Below are positions 60,308 to 64,000 of a stretch of 64,000 nt of DNA, one piece after another. The DNA comes from Variovorax sp. J22P240 (GTDB lineage Bacteria > Pseudomonadota > Gammaproteobacteria > Burkholderiales > Burkholderiaceae_C): the NCBI RefSeq assembly GCF_030316855.1, contig NZ_JASZYR010000003.1:434001-498000 (forward strand), given 5' to 3'. Below the pieces are notes generated by a model that was not told the DNA's origin, did no database searches, and saw only the letters and a list, made by a program, of their open reading frames with translations. A program made the position numbers and the translations under genes. Every line of letters starts with the position of its first letter. Within the stretch, counting starts at the first letter, position 1.

Positions 60308-62149
60308 ATGAAGCGCAGACAGTTCGCTCTTTCGGTCCTGTCCCCCGTCGCGCTGGTCGCCTGCGGCGGCGGCAGCGACAACCCCGTCTTCCTCCCCCCT
60401 GCTGCCGCTCCTGCGCCCGCGCCCGCGCCTGCCCCGGCACCGGGTCCCCAGGCCCCCGCCCTGGTGGCGCTCAAGAGCGCCACGAGCTACATGGACGAAG
60501 TCGTCTCCTACAAGGGCGGCTACGTGTGGTCGTATTCACCTGACCTCACGCAGACTTTCGGCGAGATGGAAGCCAAACGCACCATGCTCTGGCTGCAGCC
60601 GCCGGGCACCTCCTCCATCGGCCACATCTATCTCGACGCCTACCACGCGACCGGTGACGAGCGCTTCTACCAGGCGGCCGACCGCACCGCCAAGGCGGTC
60701 GCCTCCGCTCAGCACAGTTCGGGCGGCTGGAACTACATCTATGACTTCGCCGGCGAGGAGTCGCTGAAGCACTGGTATGACACCGTGGGCAAGAACGGCT
60801 GGCGCCTGGAAGAGTTCCAGCACTATTACGGCAACGCGACCTTCGACGACGCCACCACCGCAGTCGCCTCGCAGCTGATGCTGCGCATGTACCTGGAGAA
60901 GAAGGACCCGGTCTACCAGGCCGCCACCAACAACGCCATCAAGTTCATCACCGAAGCGCAGTTCGGTCCGCAGTTCGGCGTGGCCGACGGCGGCTGGCCG
61001 CAGCGCTTTCCGCACAACCCGAACGCGGTCAGCTCCATGCCTTTGCCCAACCCCACGCAGTTGCCTGCGGGTGCGCGTGCGGGCATGGAAGACAGCGACT
61101 ACACGCTGCACGTGACCTTCAACGATGACGTCATGGGCGAGAACATCAAGTTCCTGACCCTGTGCGTGATGGCGCTGGGCCGCACGGACCTGGTGGCGAA
61201 CATCACGCGGGCCATGGATTGCATGCAGCGGATGCAGTGGACCTCGCCGACGCAGCCCCTGCAGTCGGGCTGGAGCCTTCAGCACCTGTCGCGCGATACC
61301 AGTGGCCGCCCGGCCGGCGCTCCGGCAGGCGCGCGCTCCTACGAGCCGCGTTCGCTGGCCACGCACACTACGCAGACCAACATTCAGCAGCTCCTGGGCT
61401 ACTTCCAGCTGACCGGCGACAAGAAGTACCTGTCGCAGCTGCAGAAGGCGATCGACTGGCTGAAGTCCCCCTCGATCCAGCTTCCCGCCAACGTCTCGAC
61501 CCTCAACCCGCTGCTCGCCGGCCGCAACGTCGCGACCTTTATCGAGCTGGACACGAACGAGCCGCTCTACATCCACCGCTACGGCTCCAACATCAATAAC
61601 GGCGCGTACTTCTTCGACAAGGACATCACCAACACCATCAGCCACTACTCGTCGGGCCGCTCGGTCGATCCCGCCGCGCTGCAAAAGCGCCTGGACGATT
61701 TCAATGCGATGACGCAGGCGCAGATCGATGCCATGGTTGCGAAGTCCCCGCTGAGAGCCACCACGGCCCGCGCCCTGCCGAAGTACTTCGCCGCGATTCG
61801 CGAAGTGGATTTCCCGGACCTGTTCGAAGGCGCCGTGATGAAGACGCCGGTGGTGCCCGAATCCGAAGTGCAGACGATCATCTCCGCGCTGGTGGACGGC
61901 AAGTACTGGACCGCGCCGGTGCCCGAGATCGTGAACCCGTATCGCGGCGACGGCCCGGCGACGCCGTACACCGGCACGGCCTATCGCAGCCGCCACGTGG
62001 GTGATGTGTACGACACCTCTCCGTACCCGGCCGATGTGCCGCCGGATATCGCCCCCTATGTGAAGCGCGACAAGCCGCAGTTCATCATCACGTCGAACTT
62101 CATCGCCCGGATGGGGCGGCTGATTTCGTTCGTCGGGCCGGTGGCCTGA
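60308..62149 (+). CDS. Secreted pectate lyase, family PL10
   Basis: A 613-residue exported lyase that would cleave polygalacturonate. The signal ends in a lipobox-like LVAC (C18) with GGGSDNP, then a Pro-Ala repeat linker (about 26-47). The PL10 core is recognised by YDFAG, NATFDDATTA, DGGWPQRFPHN and FNDDVMG. ATG 60308 is preceded by AGGATTGCCC. It lies alone with its own promoter and operator-like sites, so galacturonate-related control is likely. Its products would be unsaturated oligogalacturonides; no uptake genes are in the window. Confidence 0.85.
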   Translation: MKRRQFALSVLSPVALVACGGGSDNPVFLPPAAAPAPAPAPAPAPGPQAPALVALKSATSYMDEVVSYKGGYVWSYSPDLTQTFGEMEAKRTMLWLQPPGTSSIGHIYLDAYHATGDERFYQAADRTAKAVASAQHSSGGWNYIYDFAGEESLKHWYDTVGKNGWRLEEFQHYYGNATFDDATTAVASQLMLRMYLEKKDPVYQAATNNAIKFITEAQFGPQFGVADGGWPQRFPHNPNAVSSMPLPNPTQLPAGARAGMEDSDYTLHVTFNDDVMGENIKFLTLCVMALGRTDLVANITRAMDCMQRMQWTSPTQPLQSGWSLQHLSRDTSGRPAGAPAGARSYEPRSLATHTTQTNIQQLLGYFQLTGDKKYLSQLQKAIDWLKSPSIQLPANVSTLNPLLAGRNVATFIELDTNEPLYIHRYGSNINNGAYFFDKDITNTISHYSSGRSVDPAALQKRLDDFNAMTQAQIDAMVAKSPLRATTARALPKYFAAIREVDFPDLFEGAVMKTPVVPESEVQTIISALVDGKYWTAPVPEIVNPYRGDGPATPYTGTAYRSRHVGDVYDTSPYPADVPPDIAPYVKRDKPQFIITSNFIARMGRLISFVGPVA

Positions 62150-62286
62150 GGCGGTGCGACGACCTGTGCCGCCGCTTTGCCAGGAGTGAGCGGCGCAGGT
62201 CGAAGCCCGCGCCGGCTTCCGATTGCCCCGCAAGCGTTCAAGTGCTTCAATGTCGGCTCTTGCTTGCTGCGACGAAGGAGACTTCC

Positions 62287-62601
62287 ATGGCCTACGAAGC
62301 GCGATATGTCCTGCGACCCAACCCCGGAGCCGATCTCGGGACCGTCATCGAATCGTTGAAGGCGGGCGCGGCACTCTGGAAGAAGCATGGCGCGCCCAGC
62401 CCGCGGTTTTGGAGCGTGGCATCAGGCGAACTGGGCAGCTATGTTCTGACCGTGCAGTTCGAGAACGCGATGGAATACGCCAAGGTCACGGACCCGTTGT
62501 CGGCCGATCCCGAATTCCGCCGCTGGCAAGCGAACAACCTCCAGTCCGGAGCGTTCACGTGGGTGCGCAGCGACCTCATGCGCGAGATCGCTCTGCCGTA
62601 A
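62287..62601 (+). CDS. Small protein, possible dimeric alpha-beta barrel (104 aa)
   Basis: A 104-residue cytoplasmic protein beginning MAYEARYVLRPNPGADLGTV. Alternating strand-helix character (SYVLTVQFENAMEYAKVTDPL) resembles NIPSNAP/EthD-like dimeric barrels, but I cannot assign a family. GAAGGAGACTTCC precedes the ATG, a strong start. It converges on the VWA protein with 20 bp between the stops. Confidence 0.6.
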   Translation: MAYEARYVLRPNPGADLGTVIESLKAGAALWKKHGAPSPRFWSVASGELGSYVLTVQFENAMEYAKVTDPLSADPEFRRWQANNLQSGAFTWVRSDLMREIALP

Positions 62602-62621
62602 CGCGGAAAGCAGTGCTTCGC

Positions 62622-63656
62622 TCAGGCGATGCGCCCGAACCAGAGCAGCGACAGCGTGGCTGCCGCTGTCGCAATCAGGGCGGAAATCAGCGCCAGAACG
62701 CCGGTGAGCTCGGTTTCCCGCGTCAGCACCTGCAGACGCGAGCCCAGGTTTTGATAGACGCCGCGCAGCATCTCTGCCGTGCCCGCATGGTGGTACTCGC
62801 CGCCGGTCATGCGCGCCACTTCGCGCAGGGTCGGTTCGTCCAGCTGCATGTAGATGGCCATGCCCTCTGGCGTGGCAGCGTCGCCAGCCACTGTCCCCAG
62901 CCCGATCACGTAGATGCGAACGCCACGATCGGCCGCCATCTTCGCTGCTTCCAGGGTATCGACGCCGGTGGTGCGACGACCATCGCTCAGCAAAATGATC
63001 GCGGCCGAGTCGTAAGACCCCGGCGCCACCGGCGTGATCTGCTTCGGCGGCGCCTTGGCTTTCTCGTCCAGGCTGCGCCCGATGCGCATGCTGCCGAACG
63101 TCATGTCGCCGAGCTCAATGCCCTGCTCCGGAAACAGCTCAGCCAGACACAGCACGATCGCATTGCCCACCGCAGTCCCCATCTGCATCTGGAAGGCATC
63201 GATGCTTGCAACAAGGGAATCGCGATCCAGCGTCGCGCGTTGGGCGACATGGCTGCTGCCGGCAAATGTGACGAGCCCGACTTCAATGTTCTTGGGCAGC
63301 TCGCGCAGAAATGACTTTGCCGCATCCTGCGCGGCCACGATCCGGCTCGGTTTCACGTCCGTGACGCGCATGCTGAGCGACACGTCGATGGCCAGCATGA
63401 TCGAGGACCGTGCCCAGGGCAGAGGCACTCGCGCCACGGGGCGAGCGGCCGCAATCAACAACCCCGAGCAGGCCAGCAGGAACAACGCCGGAGGCAGGTG
63501 ACGCCGCCAGGCGTGGCCAGCGGCCGCGCGGACGACGCCAAGGCTGCTATAGCGCAAGGCCGTCTTGCTTCGACGGCGCAGCAGCCAGACATACGCCGCC
63601 GGCAATAGCAGCAAGCCTGGCAGGAGCCAGAGGAAGTCGGGCCAGAGGAAGAACAT
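62622..63656 (-). CDS. VWA-domain membrane protein (BatA/aerotolerance-like)
   Basis: A 344-residue inner-membrane protein. Hydrophobic segments at about 4-26 and 55-72 precede a von Willebrand A domain with the MIDAS motif DVSLS (D91, S93, S95) and LLSDGRRTTG. A last hydrophobic segment (about 312-335) ends the protein. This is the topology of BatA-like proteins, which usually accompany a MoxR ATPase; none is in the window. The start at ATG 63656 has only a weak Shine-Dalgarno, so the 5' end is uncertain. The 133 bp upstream show no gene. Confidence 0.82.
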   Translation of the reverse strand: MFFLWPDFLWLLPGLLLLPAAYVWLLRRRSKTALRYSSLGVVRAAAGHAWRRHLPPALFLLACSGLLIAAARPVARVPLPWARSSIMLAIDVSLSMRVTDVKPSRIVAAQDAAKSFLRELPKNIEVGLVTFAGSSHVAQRATLDRDSLVASIDAFQMQMGTAVGNAIVLCLAELFPEQGIELGDMTFGSMRIGRSLDEKAKAPPKQITPVAPGSYDSAAIILLSDGRRTTGVDTLEAAKMAADRGVRIYVIGLGTVAGDAATPEGMAIYMQLDEPTLREVARMTGGEYHHAGTAEMLRGVYQNLGSRLQVLTRETELTGVLALISALIATAAATLSLLWFGRIA

Positions 63657-63789
63657 CGGCGGCGCGTTGCATTGATCCTGCAGCTCGGCAATGGCGCCGC
63701 AACCCCGGCAGGCGGGTGCAAGCGTGGGTCCGCGTTGCAGCAATATCGTGCCTGCGAAGGGCGCGTTCCGCAACCGGGGACCGAACGCG

Positions 63790-64000
63790 TCAGTGCTCCC
63801 GTGGGCGCAAGGATCTACGGGAGTCTGCGTTGATTTCCTGTTCCTTGATCTCCGGACGATCGGCGCGCACCGGCCACAGTACCGAGGCGATGGCCACCAT
63901 CATGAGCACGACGGCGGTCCAGTCCTGCCAGTACACCGTCTCGCCCAGCCACAGCGCTCCGCTGAACACGCCGAGCACCGGGATCAGCATGACGCTCAGG
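63790..64000 (-). CDS. EamA-family (DMT) transporter, C-terminal end only
   Basis: The 3' end of a gene that continues past the right edge; about 70 residues are visible. The sequence PVLGVFSGALWLGETVYWQDW and VVLMMVAIASVLW match the last two membrane helices of EamA/RhaT-type drug/metabolite transporters. A charged tail rich in Arg and Glu (RADRPEIKEQEINADSRRS) ends the protein. An in-frame ATG at 63990 is probably internal. Confidence 0.75.
   Translation of the reverse strand, partial: LSVMLIPVLGVFSGALWLGETVYWQDWTAVVLMMVAIASVLWPVRADRPEIKEQEINADSRRSLRPREH

Overview
The window looks like chromosomal DNA of a GC-rich betaproteobacterium, most likely Comamonadaceae (Variovorax-like). This rests on uniformly GC-rich codon use, an orphan Bug-type (tripartite tricarboxylate) receptor, the aerobic benzoyl-CoA 'box' pathway with a BoxR regulator, pcaGH, glycine-rich secreted lipoproteins, and a C-rich/G-rich palindromic spacer of a type common in that family. 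I see no rRNA, tRNA, CRISPR array, phage, integrase or transposase. The genes are densely packed, often with 4-nt ATGA overlaps. The taxonomic call is inference from content, not from a marker gene.

Layout. 1-5138 (+): an operon of FadD-type ligase (cut by the left edge), GMC oxidoreductase, HSL-type esterase and coniferyl-aldehyde-dehydrogenase-like ALDH, which could carry an ester-bound alcohol to an acyl-CoA. 5154-8329: a hydrolase, a small secreted protein, a Bug receptor and two small proteins, one a 32-residue membrane microprotein with its own promoter. 8353-20698 (-): eleven genes reading quiC, MHS transporter, pcaH, pcaG, CMD-family protein, acyl-CoA ligase, SDR, phaE, phaC, acyl-CoA dehydrogenase, APH-like kinase. 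The first part turns dehydroshikimate into protocatechuate and opens its ring. The second resembles the 4-hydroxyacid (levulinate, Lva) route and carries a class III PHA synthase. 20848-22490: a divergent IclR regulator and a convergent AroE-like dehydrogenase. 22744-26783: JmjC/cupin_8 oxygenase, LuxR regulator, and an alpha/beta-hydrolase fused to a class III nucleotide cyclase. 26851-28942: Cys-rich lipoprotein, an ECF41 sigma factor and its probable target epimerase, both preceded by ECF41-type promoters. 29060-31902: ABC-type binding protein and a TPR protein.

31975-47190 is the benzoate (box) region. On the minus strand lie livKHMGF, an alpha/beta hydrolase, benzoate-CoA ligase, boxD and a DUF4863 protein. 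On the plus strand lie boxR, boxC, boxB, boxA and a MaoC-like protein. A perfect 8-bp-arm palindrome containing TGCA-N6-TGCA lies on the -10 of the boxC promoter. Together these genes import benzoate (inferred), activate it, epoxidise benzoyl-CoA, cleave the ring and oxidise the semialdehyde.

47224-64000: methyltransferase; NarL-type two-component pair; two tandem DUF6351 secreted hydrolase-like lipoproteins; a three-gene 2-oxoacid:acceptor oxidoreductase (GltD/ferredoxin-like, gamma-alpha fusion, beta) with a CBS protein; a secreted PL10 pectate lyase whose promoter is flanked by two TGTCRTACAA-type operator candidates; a small protein; a VWA-domain membrane protein; and the 3' end of an EamA-type transporter.
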